The notes beneath the pieces are model-generated. The model saw only the letters and a list, made by a program, of their open reading frames with translations, had not been told where the DNA came from and made no database searches. Source: Solirubrobacteraceae bacterium (GTDB lineage Bacteria; Actinomycetota; Thermoleophilia; Solirubrobacterales; Solirubrobacteraceae). Taken from it: a DNA stretch of 46,884 bases. The translations under genes and the position numbers were made by a program. Positions 27,045 to 34,692 of the stretch are shown here, piece after piece. Position 1 is the first letter of the stretch. Each line of letters starts with the position of its first letter. The stretch lies in assembly GCA_016462625.1 (NCBI GenBank), contig JAEMSV010000025.1, positions 1 to 46,884 of the forward strand. Direction: 5' to 3'.

Positions 27045-28825
27045 GACACGAGCAGCGGGTTGGGGATGGTCACGTAGACCGACTGCACGCTGATGTCCCC
27101 GACGAGCTCGTCGAGATCGTGCAGGCGGGTCCGGAGGTTGCCCTTCGAGGGCCAGCGCTCGTCGTCGAGGAGCCGGTCGAGCAGCGTGTGCGGATAGAGG
27201 CCGCCCGCGGCGCGCTCGGCCTCGAGCATCTCGCGCAGGTCGCCCAGCAGGACCCGTTCGTCGGCGAGGCGCGCGACGCCCAGCGCGTTGATCACGCCCA
27301 GCGTCAGGTTGACGAACGGGTAGTAGACGAGCCGCTCGTCGGCGAGCGCCTCGGGGAAGATCGACTCCGTGACCTCGCCGTGGCCGGGGAGGACGGCGGT
27401 CACGTCGGCGTGGGCGAGCTCGCGGTGGAAGTAGCCCTGGCTGTCGCGGATGACACAGCGGTCGGGCCAGCCGCCATCGAGCTCGAGCAGCGTGTTCTGC
27501 TGATGGGGCTCGAAGCACAGGCCGACATCGAGGTAGAGCCGCACGAGCGAGCGCGTCGCGACATCGAGGAAGCGGGCGAACCACTCGCGGGCGACGTCGG
27601 CCTCGCTGCGTCTCGTCTCGACAGCGAGGCGCGCGACGATGGCGCCGAGCCGGCTGCGCCCGCCGTAGGGATGGTCCTGGCAGAGCGTCGTCAGCGCGGT
27701 CGCGTCCTCGCCCTCGCCGCCGGGCCAGCGGTTCTCGCGCAGCAGGACGGAGAAGCCGGACAGGATCTCCCCATCGCGCTCGAGCGTGAGGTAGGCGGGG
27801 TCGTGCAGGATCGTGAGCTTCGGCGCCACCTCGGTCGCGCGGTCGCCGAGGATCGTCTGCTGCAGCCGCGCGGCCTCGACGGCGCGGTCGAGCTCCTTGG
27901 GCAGGGTGACGCGCATCGAGTTCGTCACGCGCACGTGCAGGCTGAACTTCAGCTGCCACGGCCAGTCCGCTCGGTGCACGGTGCGCACCGACGTCGTCGG
28001 CGCGACCACCGCACCGAGCAGGCCGAGATCCTCGACCGCACCACCGGTGAACAGCTCGGCGAGCTCGGGCTGGGAGCGCAGGTGCTCGGCCTCCCACGGA
28101 TGCGCGGGCAGCAGGATGCGGTCGCCCACGTCCGGCGCCCCCGGGCCGAGCAGTCCACGCACGAGCTCCGGGGCGGGCGTGCCGGTCGCGCTCGCGTGAC
28201 GCACGATGGCGGGGTCGACGGCGAACCAGCGCAACGGGAACCGGGCGCCGGCCTCGGGGGCGTACGCGCGCCGCTGCATCGGGCTCATCTCGCCGCGGCT
28301 CTTGGGCGTGGGGTGCAGCTGATGGCCGAGCAGTAGGGCCTGCTCACTCGCACCGAAGCTCAGCGGGCCGGCGCTCCACAGCGTCTCGATCTCACCGGCG
28401 CGGGCCGCGAGGTCACCGGCGATCGCGGCGCGGCTGTCGAGGATCCGCTCGAGCAGCGTCGCGGCCTCCCCGGCGCCGCGCGGGTCCCCGGCGCCGAGCT
28501 CGTCGGCGAGCAGGGCCGCGAGCGTGTGGAGCTCCAGCGGCTGGGGCTCGAGCCCGGCGACCGACAGCCGGACCGGCAGGGCGAAGCGGCTGCGGCCGGT
28601 GGGGGACAGGTATTTCACGGCCGTGACGACCTGCGCCTGCCGGGAGGGCAGTGGGACGACGAGGACGTGCGTCGCCTCCGGCGTCACGACGTGCGCCGCG
28701 GCACCGCGGGCGTCGGCCACCGGGACGAACTGGCAGCGCTCGTCCTCGCGGGCGTGGCAGTTCAGCAGGGCATGGATCGAGGCCGCGGTCGCGGCGTCCC
28801 GGGAGGCGGCGCCGTTCGTGCTCAC
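27041..28825 (-). CDS. rhbC: IucA/IucC-type NIS siderophore synthetase (RhbC-like)
   Basis: A 594-residue synthetase expected to couple the first hydroxamate amine to citrate. Family blocks are GHQLHPTPKSRGEMS (ATP site), LPAHPWEAEHL, TSVRTVHR, KFSLHVRVTNSMR, EPHQQNTLLELDG and RDSQGYFHR. It is only distantly similar to the second synthetase at 23345, as expected for the two specificities of an rhbC/rhbF pair. The GTG at 28825 overlaps the decarboxylase stop (GTGA); the downstream GNAT overlaps its stop. No transmembrane or export signal. Confidence 0.92.
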   Translation of the reverse strand: MSTNGAASRDAATAASIHALLNCHAREDERCQFVPVADARGAAAHVVTPEATHVLVVPLPSRQAQVVTAVKYLSPTGRSRFALPVRLSVAGLEPQPLELHTLAALLADELGAGDPRGAGEAATLLERILDSRAAIAGDLAARAGEIETLWSAGPLSFGASEQALLLGHQLHPTPKSRGEMSPMQRRAYAPEAGARFPLRWFAVDPAIVRHASATGTPAPELVRGLLGPGAPDVGDRILLPAHPWEAEHLRSQPELAELFTGGAVEDLGLLGAVVAPTTSVRTVHRADWPWQLKFSLHVRVTNSMRVTLPKELDRAVEAARLQQTILGDRATEVAPKLTILHDPAYLTLERDGEILSGFSVLLRENRWPGGEGEDATALTTLCQDHPYGGRSRLGAIVARLAVETRRSEADVAREWFARFLDVATRSLVRLYLDVGLCFEPHQQNTLLELDGGWPDRCVIRDSQGYFHRELAHADVTAVLPGHGEVTESIFPEALADERLVYYPFVNLTLGVINALGVARLADERVLLGDLREMLEAERAAGGLYPHTLLDRLLDDERWPSKGNLRTRLHDLDELVGDISVQSVYVTIPNPLLVS

Positions 28826-30228
28826 GCGGGTCCTCCCGCGTCGGCGATCGTGTCCAGGAGCGCGTGGAGCTGCCGCTCCTCGACCGCCGGGTTCATGAGC
28901 GTGAGCTTCAGCGTGCTGCGGCCCTCGATCCGCGTCCGGCCGATGACCGCCTCGCCGCTGGCGAGCAGTGTGCGCTGGATCTCGTCCTCGCCGCCGGCCA
29001 CGTGGCGGAACAGCACGGTGATCGTCGAGGGCGCGGTCACCAGCTCCAGCCGCGGATGCGCCTCGATCTCCGCGGCCGCGGCGTCGGCGAGCGCGACGCA
29101 CCGCTCGACCATGGATGCGAGCTCCCGCCGGCCCGTCGCACGGAGGGCGACGAGGACCTTCAGCGCGTCGAAGCGGCGCGAGGTGTCGAGCGAGCGCGTG
29201 GCCAGGTTGACGACGCCGAGCTCCTCGTCCTCTTCGCGGTTGAGGTAGTCGCTGTGGTGGCGGATCGCGCCCAGCGCCGCCGCATCGCGGACGAGCAGGG
29301 CGCTCGCGCCGATCGGCTGCCACCAGAGCTTGTGCAGGTCGACCGTGACGGAGTCCGCCCGCTCGATCCCGGTGATGCGACTGCGCAGCTCGTGGCTCAG
29401 CGCGAGCGCTCCGCCCACCGCCGCGTCGACGTGCAGCCACGCCCCGGCGGACGCCGCGAGCTCGGCGACCTCTGCGAGCGGATCGATCGCGCCGTGATCG
29501 GTGGTGCCGGCGGTCGCCACGATCGCGATGGCGCGCAGCCCGGTGACGCGCAGCTCATCGAGCGTCGCACGGAGCGCGGGGATGTCCATCGCCCCGGACG
29601 CGTCGGCGTCGACCGCGACCACCGCGCGCTCGCCGAGCCCCAGCAGCATCGCCGAGCGCCGCACGCTGAAGTGCGCACTCTCCGAGGTGACGATCCGCCA
29701 GTCGGCCGCCTCGGCGGGAAGGCCGTCGCGGACCGTGGAGGCGGTGTGCTCGCGGGCGAGGAGGAGACCGAGGAGATTCGACGCGGTGCCGCCCGACGTC
29801 ATGACCCCGGACGCCTCGGCAGGGAGACCCAGGAGTCCTGCGAGCCAGCCGACGAGATGGTCCTCGACGAACGTCGCCGCCGGTGCCTGGTCGAAGGAGT
29901 CCATCGACTGGTTCGTCGCGCCGATCGCGAGCTCCGTGGCGGCCGCGGCGACGAGCGGGGCGCAGTGCAGGTGCGCGGCACACGCCGGGTCCGCGGGCCA
30001 CACGCCGTGGTCGAGGATCAGCCGCTCGATCTCGGACACCGTCGCCGCGAGTCCGCGACCCTCGTCCGGGCACGGGTGGAGCGCGGTGATCTGGGCGCGC
30101 AGCTCGTCGGGGGAGATGCCCGACCACGGGCCCGACCGGCGGGCGGCAGCGCGCTCCACGGCTCCGGCGATGAGCGCCGTGGCGTGGCTCAGCGACGCGC
30201 CGGGAGCCCCGGCGAGCGCCGCGCTCAC
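28822..30228 (-). CDS. rhbB: L-2,4-diaminobutyrate decarboxylase (PLP, RhbB-like)
   Basis: 468 residues. It converts 2,4-diaminobutyrate to 1,3-diaminopropane, the backbone amine of schizokinen/rhizobactin siderophores. Group II PLP decarboxylase motifs: MTSGGTASNLLGLL, HFSVRRSAMLLGLG, IVATAGTTDHGAIDPL, WLHVDAAVGG and DLHKLWWQP with the PLP lysine at Lys300. The GTG at 30228 overlaps the aminotransferase stop. Pairing with a diaminobutyrate aminotransferase and siderophore genes favours diaminobutyrate over glutamate or aromatic amino acids as the substrate. Confidence 0.9.
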   Translation of the reverse strand: MSAALAGAPGASLSHATALIAGAVERAAARRSGPWSGISPDELRAQITALHPCPDEGRGLAATVSEIERLILDHGVWPADPACAAHLHCAPLVAAAATELAIGATNQSMDSFDQAPAATFVEDHLVGWLAGLLGLPAEASGVMTSGGTASNLLGLLLAREHTASTVRDGLPAEAADWRIVTSESAHFSVRRSAMLLGLGERAVVAVDADASGAMDIPALRATLDELRVTGLRAIAIVATAGTTDHGAIDPLAEVAELAASAGAWLHVDAAVGGALALSHELRSRITGIERADSVTVDLHKLWWQPIGASALLVRDAAALGAIRHHSDYLNREEDEELGVVNLATRSLDTSRRFDALKVLVALRATGRRELASMVERCVALADAAAAEIEAHPRLELVTAPSTITVLFRHVAGGEDEIQRTLLASGEAVIGRTRIEGRSTLKLTLMNPAVEERQLHALLDTIADAGGPA

Positions 30229-31586
30229 GCGGTCCTCGGGGAGTTGCGCAGCGCACGACCGAACGCCGTGGCGATCCGATCGGCCTGGTCCTCGCCGAGG
30301 ATCAGCGGGGGAAGGAACCGCACGACGGCGTTGCCGCGGCCGCCACGCTCGGCGATGACGCCTGCCTCGAGCAGCCCGCGCTGGATCGCTGCGGCGCGCG
30401 CCCCGTTGGGAACGGGCACGCCGTCGCCGTTGGTCTGCGCCGGGTCGACGATCTCGACGCCGACCATGAGGCCCCGGCCGCGGACATCGCCGACGGTCTC
30501 ATCGGTCGCGGACTCGGCGCGAAGGGCGGCGCGCAGGCGCTGGCCCATCTCTTCGGCGCGGGCGGGAAGGTCTTCGGTGACGACGTGGCGCAGCGTCGCC
30601 TCGCCGGCCGCCATCGCGAGCTGGTTGCCGCGAAAGGTGCCCGCGTGCGCGCCGGGCCGCCAGGTGTCGAGCTCGCGGCGGTAGACGATCACGGCGAGCG
30701 GGAGCCCTCCGCCGATCGCCTTCGACAGGACGAGCACGTCGGGCTCGAGCCCGAGCGCCTCGCTGGCCCAGAGCGTGCCGGTGCGGCCGACGCCGGTCTG
30801 GACCTCGTCGACGATCAGCGGCACGCCGGCGCGGCGGGTCATCTCGCGCAGCTCGGTGGCGAACGCCGCCGGCATCGGATGCACGCCGCCCTCGCCCTGG
30901 ACCGGCTCGACGATCACGCCGGCCGGGGTCACGACGCCGGAGTGGTCGTCCTCCAGCAGGCTGCGGAGCGTGCGGGCGCAGAGCTGCGCGCCCTGGTCAC
31001 CACCCACGCCGTACGGGCAGCGCAGCGAGGTGGGGAATGGGACGTGATGCACGTCGGCGGCGAGGGAGCCGAGCTCCTGCTTCGCCCCGAGATCGCCCGT
31101 CAGGGCAAGCGTGCCCTGCGTCATGCCGTGGTAGCCGCCGGCGAACGCGACCATGCCGTCCCGCCCGGTGGCGGTTCGCACGAGCTTGACCGCGGCCTCG
31201 ACCGCGTCGGCACCTGACGGCCCGCAGAACTGGATGCGCCCATCGCGGAGATGCGGAGGCAGCACCTCGAACAGCGACTCGACGAAGGCGTCGCGCACCG
31301 GGGTCGTGAGGTCCAGGGTGGTGAGCGGGACCTGATCGCGGAGGGTGCGGTCGAGCGCCGCGACGACCACGGGATGGTGGTGGCCCAGCGCAAGCGCGCC
31401 GGCGCCCGAGAGGCAGTCGAGGTACTCGCGGCCGGCCGAGTCGGTGACCATCGCGCCGCGGCCGGAGACCAGCGCGATCGGCAGCGAACGCGGGTACGTG
31501 CGGGCCGAGGATTCGCGGCGGCGCTGCCGGGCCAGCAGCGGATCGCCGGTCATCGGTTCGCTCGGTGACGTGCTGGTGTCAAGCAC
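30225..31586 (-). CDS. rhbA: Diaminobutyrate--2-oxoglutarate aminotransferase (RhbA/EctB-like)
   Basis: A 453-residue class III PLP aminotransferase making L-2,4-diaminobutyrate from aspartate semialdehyde. Motifs: CGPSGADAVEAAVKL, GGYHGMTQGTLALTG, VIVEPVQGEGGV, VDEVQTGVGRTG and LSKAIGGGLPLAV (PLP lysine Lys289). First gene of the nine-gene siderophore operon, with an iron box only 14 bp upstream of the GTG at 31586. There is no clear ribosome site, so either the message is nearly leaderless or translation starts at the ATG 11 codons later (31553). The rhbA position in gene order supports the siderophore role over ectoine synthesis, and no ectA/ectC is present. Confidence 0.92.
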   Translation of the reverse strand: MLDTSTSPSEPMTGDPLLARQRRRESSARTYPRSLPIALVSGRGAMVTDSAGREYLDCLSGAGALALGHHHPVVVAALDRTLRDQVPLTTLDLTTPVRDAFVESLFEVLPPHLRDGRIQFCGPSGADAVEAAVKLVRTATGRDGMVAFAGGYHGMTQGTLALTGDLGAKQELGSLAADVHHVPFPTSLRCPYGVGGDQGAQLCARTLRSLLEDDHSGVVTPAGVIVEPVQGEGGVHPMPAAFATELREMTRRAGVPLIVDEVQTGVGRTGTLWASEALGLEPDVLVLSKAIGGGLPLAVIVYRRELDTWRPGAHAGTFRGNQLAMAAGEATLRHVVTEDLPARAEEMGQRLRAALRAESATDETVGDVRGRGLMVGVEIVDPAQTNGDGVPVPNGARAAAIQRGLLEAGVIAERGGRGNAVVRFLPPLILGEDQADRIATAFGRALRNSPRTA

Positions 31587-31599
31587 GCTTGCGAACGAT

Positions 31600-31615
31600 A
31601 TTAGGTTTCCCTAAC
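31600..31615. promoter_or_regulatory. DtxR/IdeR-type iron box before the siderophore operon
   Basis: ATTAGG-TTTC-CCTAAC, with perfect TTAGG/CCTAA arms in the 6-4-6 geometry. It lies just upstream of the diaminobutyrate aminotransferase start, where a repressor would cover the promoter of the nine-gene operon. Confidence 0.82.
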
Positions 31616-31642
31616 ACGCGCGGTTCGCCGCGCCGGTTCGCC

Positions 31643-32335
31643 TCAGGATTCGATGATGCGCACGAACAGGCCGCCAGCGGCCTTGTCGGCGATCGCGTGC
31701 TCGCGGTCCCCGATGCGGATCTTCATCTGGCCCGCCGCGGCCTGGTGGCCCTCGACGTGGAGCCGGGCACCGGGGACGAGGCCCTCGGAGTAGAACCACT
31801 GCAGGAGGTCGCCGTCGTGCTCGGCCAGGGCGACGATCTCACCCGAGCGGCCGGCTTCGAGGTCGGCGAGCGGGATGAGTCCGTCGTTTTCCTTCTGCTC
31901 GGACTTCGGCTCGACGAGCCACCCGTGCGGGCAGCGGTCGGGGAAGCCGAGCTTCTCGTTCATGCGGTCGACCATGTCGTCGCTGAATGTGCCGCCGATG
32001 CGGTCGGCCTCGACGTGGGACTCGGCCGGCTCGATGCCCATGTAGTCGGTCAGGAAGCGCTCGACGATGCGGTGGCGGCGCACGACCCGCTCGGCGCGCT
32101 TCTTGCCTGACACCGTGAGGATCGCTTCCTTGTTCGCACCGCGCTCGATGAGGCCCTCGGCGGCCAAGCGCTTGAGCATCTCGCCCGCGGCCGCGCGGGA
32201 CACGCCCAGCAGTTCCGCGATGCGTGCGGCGATCGCGGGGGAGCCGTCGGCCGGGCGGTACTCCCCGACCGGGAAGGCCAGGAAGTAGATGGTCTCGAGG
32301 TAGTCGTCGACGGAGTGGCCCGCGGTGTTCGCCAT
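31643..32335 (-). CDS. DtxR/MntR-family metal-dependent regulator with FeoA-like C-terminus
   Basis: 230 residues. A winged helix (IAELLGVSRAAAGEMLKRLAAEGLI, about 39-63) is followed by the dimerisation/metal domain (HRIVERFLTD; SHVEADRIGG; CPHG) and a C-terminal SH3/FeoA-like domain (about 152-229). By alignment from memory, His88 and Glu92 match DtxR His79/Glu83 and His107 matches His98. DtxR Met10, Cys102, Glu105 and His106 are replaced by Asp11, Asp111, Gly114 and Gly115. Asp11 and Glu14 match MntR Asp8/Glu11. Metal choice is therefore uncertain. It is the obvious local candidate to bind the five iron boxes. The ATG at 32335 begins the conserved part; an upstream in-frame start adds eight residues. 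It sits 57 bp from the siderophore operon start, on the same strand. Confidence 0.88.
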   Translation of the reverse strand: MANTAGHSVDDYLETIYFLAFPVGEYRPADGSPAIAARIAELLGVSRAAAGEMLKRLAAEGLIERGANKEAILTVSGKKRAERVVRRHRIVERFLTDYMGIEPAESHVEADRIGGTFSDDMVDRMNEKLGFPDRCPHGWLVEPKSEQKENDGLIPLADLEAGRSGEIVALAEHDGDLLQWFYSEGLVPGARLHVEGHQAAAGQMKIRIGDREHAIADKAAGGLFVRIIES

Positions 32336-32401
32336 GCATCCAGCATAAGGCACCTGCAAAGCGAAGGGCGCACTCCTCAGTCGGAATGCCTGCCAGGCAA
32401 A

Positions 32402-32417
32402 GTTAAGCTAGCTTTAC
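32402..32417. promoter_or_regulatory. Degenerate iron-box-like repeat before the secreted paralogues
   Basis: GTTAAG-CTAG-CTTTAC keeps the 6-4-6 spacing but has three differences from GTTAGG/CCTAAC; the core AAGCTAGCTT is a perfect palindrome. It lies 60 bp upstream of the gene at 32478 and 66 bp upstream of the divergent DtxR-family start. Confidence 0.5.
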
Positions 32418-32477
32418 ATCGTCACACCCCATCCCCGGGCTGGTCCTCCACAGGACGAGCCGCGACTCGGAGCAACG

Positions 32478-34607
32478 ATGAGAGCTAGCGACACCCACAC
32501 CCCGCAGCGCGCCCGTCGGCGCCGCCTGCTGGGCCTGCTGGCGGCGGGCACCCTCGCTGCCGGCGCGACGGCCGCACCGGCCGGCGCGGCCACGGACTTC
32601 CAGTGCATCGGACCGGTCGGCGCCACGCCGACGGCCGACAACGTCATCCCCAGCTCGGACCTCGAGCTGCGGGTCGTCGGCACCGCGGACTTCGGCGACG
32701 TCGTCGTCGGGCAGAAGTTCAGCTACGCCCCGACGGTGCAGTACAGCCTGACCAACGCGTACCTGAAGCGCCTGGGTGAGAGCGGCTACCTCGCCGACGG
32801 CGAGAACAAGCTCGGCGGGATCACGTTCTGGGTCGCGATCAAGGCGGCCAACACGCTGGAGGAGCGCCAGGTGCTCCGCGGCGTGGTCAACCCGACCGCG
32901 AACACCCGGGTCATCTGGGACGCCGCGGCGAAGACGGTCAAGGTCCAGCGCTACACGAACGCCGGGGTGGCCAACGGTCCCGCCACGCCGGACCTCGCGG
33001 GCAGCACGAACCTCAACACGACCGAGGTCAGCTGGACGCCGCTCACGGCCTCGCCCGTCTCGTTCTCCGTCGCCCCCGGCGGCTCGCTGGGTGAGTTCAG
33101 CGTCAAGTCGCAGTGGCGCAAGGCCACCTCGACGGCCAGCGACCCGCAGGACAGCGTGTTCAACAGCCCGGCCGTGCCGGACGTCGATCCGCTGGAGACC
33201 GTCCGCCCGTACGGCGGCTTCTACGCCCGCGTCCGCATCGGCAACGCCGCCGGCAGCGAAGGCCGCACGTCGCTCGACTGCGTGGGCGGCAGCGCGCACC
33301 TGCTCAACGACACCGTCGTCTACAAGGAGCGCGGCAACGTCCTGCCCGCCGATGGCGGGGACCGCGGCCGCTACACGGTCCTGGCCGCGCCGAGCACGAG
33401 CTTCGCGTCGGTGACCCCGGATGCGCAGACGCGTCCGTTCACCTGCATCGACGGCCTCGGCCGCTACATCTCGCGGGAGATCAACGGCTGGGACATCGCC
33501 CTGAGCACCGGCGCCCTGCCGCAGTTCACCGCGGGCCAGGGGTACAGCCTGTCGGGCGCGAAGCTCGACGTGACCGTCGGCTCGCCGATGATCAAGGGCC
33601 TCTACAACAACCTCAGCGCCTACCAGGTGCTGCCGCCCGACGGCATCCTCCGTCAGGACTTCACGCTGTGGGTCCAGATCAAGGCCTCGAACACCGCCGA
33701 GGGCACGCAGCTCGTCAAGATCGACTCGGAGTGGACGGCGAAGTTCATCGACCCGGACGGGGTCCCGGGCTCGGGCGACGAGCGGTACCCCGCGTCGAAG
33801 CTGAAGTTCGACGTCCCGGCGACGAGCTGGACCCCGACCGGCGCCGGCAACGTCGAGTTCACGGTGGGCGACCCGGGCCAGATCCCGGAGCTCACGCTGG
33901 TCGGCCGTGGTCACGCGGGCGCGGCGGGTGCCGTGTTCCCGATGTACCCGTACGGCTCGCTGTTCATCCGGGCCGAGACCGGCCGCTACGGCGCGAGCAT
34001 CGACTGCGTCGAGGGTGACGTGTCGATCGCCGACTCGAGCATCGGGTTCTCGAACCTGGGGCGTCGCAGCCCGGACCTGAAGATCCCGACGCCGGTCGCC
34101 GCGGGCGCTCCGCCCGCCACGACGACCGTCTCGGCGGGCTCCGCCGGCCGGTACGCGATCACGCACAAGCCGAAGGCCGCGTTCGCGACGGCGACCCCGG
34201 TCCCCGTCGCGGCGCAGGCCGTGGCCGCAGCGGCGACTCCGGTCGCCCCGAAGCCGGTAGCGCCGCAGCTGAAGGTCACGGGCCTGGCGAAGGGCCTGCT
34301 GACGATCAAGCGCAACAAGCTGTCGGTCGCCGTCAGCTGTCCCGCGTCGGCCGCGACATGCACGGGCAAGCTCGCCCTGAAGAGCGCGAGCAAGGTCAAG
34401 CTCCGCAAGAGGGGCAAGGCCGCCATCCGGACGCTCGCAGGGACGAAGGCGTACTCCGTCGCCGCGGGCAAGACCGCGACGGTCACGCTGAACCTGTCGC
34501 AGGCCGGCAAGACGTTGCTGTCTTCGAAGAAGAAGCTCGCCGCGGTTCTGACGGTTTCGCCGAACGGCGCGAAGGCCGTGACCACCAAGCTCACGCTGAA
34601 GAAGTAG
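32478..34607 (+). CDS. Large secreted protein, iron-box-linked paralogue family (two domains)
   Basis: 709 residues, not a recognised family. The signal peptide has an arginine-rich start (RARRRRLLG) and AGAA cleavage near residue 38. Two tandem beta-rich domains are each bounded by cysteines: Cys43 (FQCIG) to Cys268 (LDCVGG) and Cys323 (FTCIDG) to Cys510 (IDCVEG). An Ala/Pro/Val-rich linker (about 560-600) leads to the shared C-terminal domain (CPASAATCTGKLALKS, then lysine-rich strands). The domain layout vaguely recalls DUF6801-like secreted domains, but I could not confirm this. ATG 32478 has GGAG upstream. It heads a probable two-gene unit with the paralogue at 34693, separated by a strong hairpin. 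No anchor signal. Likely extracellular and iron-responsive; ligand unknown. Confidence 0.78.
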   Translation: MRASDTHTPQRARRRRLLGLLAAGTLAAGATAAPAGAATDFQCIGPVGATPTADNVIPSSDLELRVVGTADFGDVVVGQKFSYAPTVQYSLTNAYLKRLGESGYLADGENKLGGITFWVAIKAANTLEERQVLRGVVNPTANTRVIWDAAAKTVKVQRYTNAGVANGPATPDLAGSTNLNTTEVSWTPLTASPVSFSVAPGGSLGEFSVKSQWRKATSTASDPQDSVFNSPAVPDVDPLETVRPYGGFYARVRIGNAAGSEGRTSLDCVGGSAHLLNDTVVYKERGNVLPADGGDRGRYTVLAAPSTSFASVTPDAQTRPFTCIDGLGRYISREINGWDIALSTGALPQFTAGQGYSLSGAKLDVTVGSPMIKGLYNNLSAYQVLPPDGILRQDFTLWVQIKASNTAEGTQLVKIDSEWTAKFIDPDGVPGSGDERYPASKLKFDVPATSWTPTGAGNVEFTVGDPGQIPELTLVGRGHAGAAGAVFPMYPYGSLFIRAETGRYGASIDCVEGDVSIADSSIGFSNLGRRSPDLKIPTPVAAGAPPATTTVSAGSAGRYAITHKPKAAFATATPVPVAAQAVAAAATPVAPKPVAPQLKVTGLAKGLLTIKRNKLSVAVSCPASAATCTGKLALKSASKVKLRKRGKAAIRTLAGTKAYSVAAGKTATVTLNLSQAGKTLLSSKKKLAAVLTVSPNGAKAVTTKLTLKK

Positions 34608-34636
34608 CGGAGCGCATACAGCAATGACGTGACGAC

Positions 34637-34665
34637 CGGGCCGCGGCGCATGACGCCGCGGCCCG
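34637..34665. terminator. GC-rich hairpin between two secreted paralogues
   Basis: Perfect 12-bp stem CGGGCCGCGGCG (34637-34648) and complement (34654-34665), with loop CATGA. There is no T-run, as usual for GC-rich actinobacteria. It may end or attenuate transcription of the first gene so that the second is made at a lower level. Confidence 0.7.
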
Positions 34666-34692
34666 TTCGTCGTCCTCGACCCCGGAGCTCCC

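Noticed and set aside
30225..31586. Ectoine biosynthesis (ectB)
   Set aside because: No ectA or ectC neighbours; the following decarboxylase and NIS synthetases point to siderophore synthesis.
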